From an uncultured Lachnospiraceae bacterium (GTDB lineage Bacteria > Bacillota > Clostridia > Lachnospirales > Lachnospiraceae): a stretch of DNA of 52,511 nucleotides. A program made the translations under genes and the position numbers. This document shows, in pieces, positions 52,135 to 52,511 of this stretch; within the stretch, counting starts at the first letter, position 1; every line of letters begins with the position of its first letter. The notes under the pieces were generated by a model that made no database searches, was not told the origin of the DNA, and was given only the letters and a program-made list of their open reading frames with translations. Location of the stretch: positions 1 to 52,511 of the forward strand of contig CANSTU010000016.1 in the NCBI GenBank assembly GCA_947650005.1. The letters run 5' to 3'.

Positions 52135-52462
52135 AGCAATGAAACAACTCCTTTCCCAGAGCGCATCATAAGAGCTCTTGTCTGGTCATTATTCTACCGG
52201 ATAAAGGCTTTCCAAATTTGAATTCTAGCTTGTACTTTTCTTAAAAAAATATGAAGATATTATATTTTTTACAACCGACAATTTCATGATAAAAGTTCCG
52301 ACAGAAAAGATGAAATTTCCCCCTTGTCAAACAGGTATATTTATGATAATATATATCCCGTCAGGTCACCACTCAGGATATAAGCGCTATAGACTATGCT
52401 TTGCCATGAGGAGATTGGGGACAGGAAAGGGAAGACCGAAGCGGGAAGCCCTGTAAAGAGAC
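52135..52462. promoter_or_regulatory. Intergenic region with promoter for the tRNA-Glu transcript
   Basis: TTGTCA (52324-52329) and TAATAT (52347-52352) are 17 nt apart, with TGA before the -10 (extended). The tRNA begins about 110 nt downstream. The rest (52135-52320) is AT-rich and holds no gene. Confidence 0.5.
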
Positions 52463-52511
52463 GGCTCCGTGGTCAAGCGGTTAAGACATCGCCCTTTCAC
52501 GGCGGTAACAC
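52463..52511 (+). tRNA. tRNA-Glu(TTC), 5' part, cut by the window end
   Basis: Starts GGCTCCGTGGTC, with the D-loop GCGGTTAAGAC, then a CGCCCTTTCACGGCG anticodon arm with TTC in the loop, and the start of the variable region. The T-arm and 3' acceptor strand are outside the window. Anticodon TTC reads GAA/GAG glutamate codons. Confidence 0.9.

Overview
The window looks like chromosome of a gut-type Lachnospiraceae (Clostridia, Bacillota). Support comes from strong AGGAGG-type ribosome sites, a UMF1-type MFS exporter, a Csp-like S8 subtilase, a YesL/DUF624 protein next to carbohydrate ABC genes, a small MarR-linked membrane protein, a VanY carboxypeptidase and a Clostridia-like tRNA-Glu. The species cannot be named from the sequence. 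Base composition is mixed: GC-rich core-like genes (roughly 1-4.9 kb, 13-23.6 kb and 35-51 kb) are interrupted by AT-rich genes (5.2-6.9 kb, 23.7-28 kb) that look transferred.

Layout. (1) 0.2-4.9 kb: M18 aminopeptidase, a phosphoribosyltransferase-fold protein, a UMF1-like MFS protein and a zinc phospholipase C-like protein. (2) 5.1-28 kb: a defence or conflict island. It starts with an AlbA_2/HATPase regulator, a small unknown gene and a complete type I restriction-modification operon (hsdM, hsdS, hsdR). A five-gene cassette follows: SWIM zinc finger, HEAT-like protein, MoxR AAA+ ATPase, DUF5682 and a CoxE-type vWA protein. Then come a Csp-like S8 protease, a second AlbA_2 regulator bracketed by two copies of the S8 gene's 3' end plus terminator, and a FokI-like nuclease with no nearby methylase. 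(3) 28-34.6 kb: GH27 alpha-galactosidase, AEC transporter, flavin reductase, MarR regulator with a small membrane protein, and a chemoreceptor. The flavin reductase/marR interval holds overlapping divergent promoters inside a palindrome and a 347-bp inverted repeat with 128-bp arms. (4) 35-51.2 kb: a sugar-sulfate utilisation locus with a lipoprotein-dependent ABC importer, two GH43 enzymes, two Cys-type sulfatases, a fucose-isomerase-like enzyme, a PfkB kinase, a class II aldolase, an MFS symporter, a DUF624 protein and an ArsR-type regulator. (5) 51.3-52.5 kb: VanY-type carboxypeptidase and the 5' half of tRNA-Glu.

How it may work together. In the sugar locus, sulfatases and GH43 enzymes would release a monosaccharide, the ABC and MFS transporters would take it up, and isomerase, kinase and aldolase would split it into triose-level products. 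An operator-like motif (RATACA-N7-TGTATT) lies both beside the ArsR gene promoter and upstream of the ABC operon, which suggests one regulator for both. In the island, the MoxR and vWA proteins form a chaperone-like pair of a type known from ternary conflict systems; SWIM, HEAT and DUF5682 proteins are its likely adaptors and effector.

The most unusual non-coding feature is a family of two-hairpin leader repeats placed directly before four start codons (vWA gene, both sulfatases, isomerase). It occurs as single copies or as about 64-nt tandem arrays, and its last bases supply or adjoin the ribosome-binding site.
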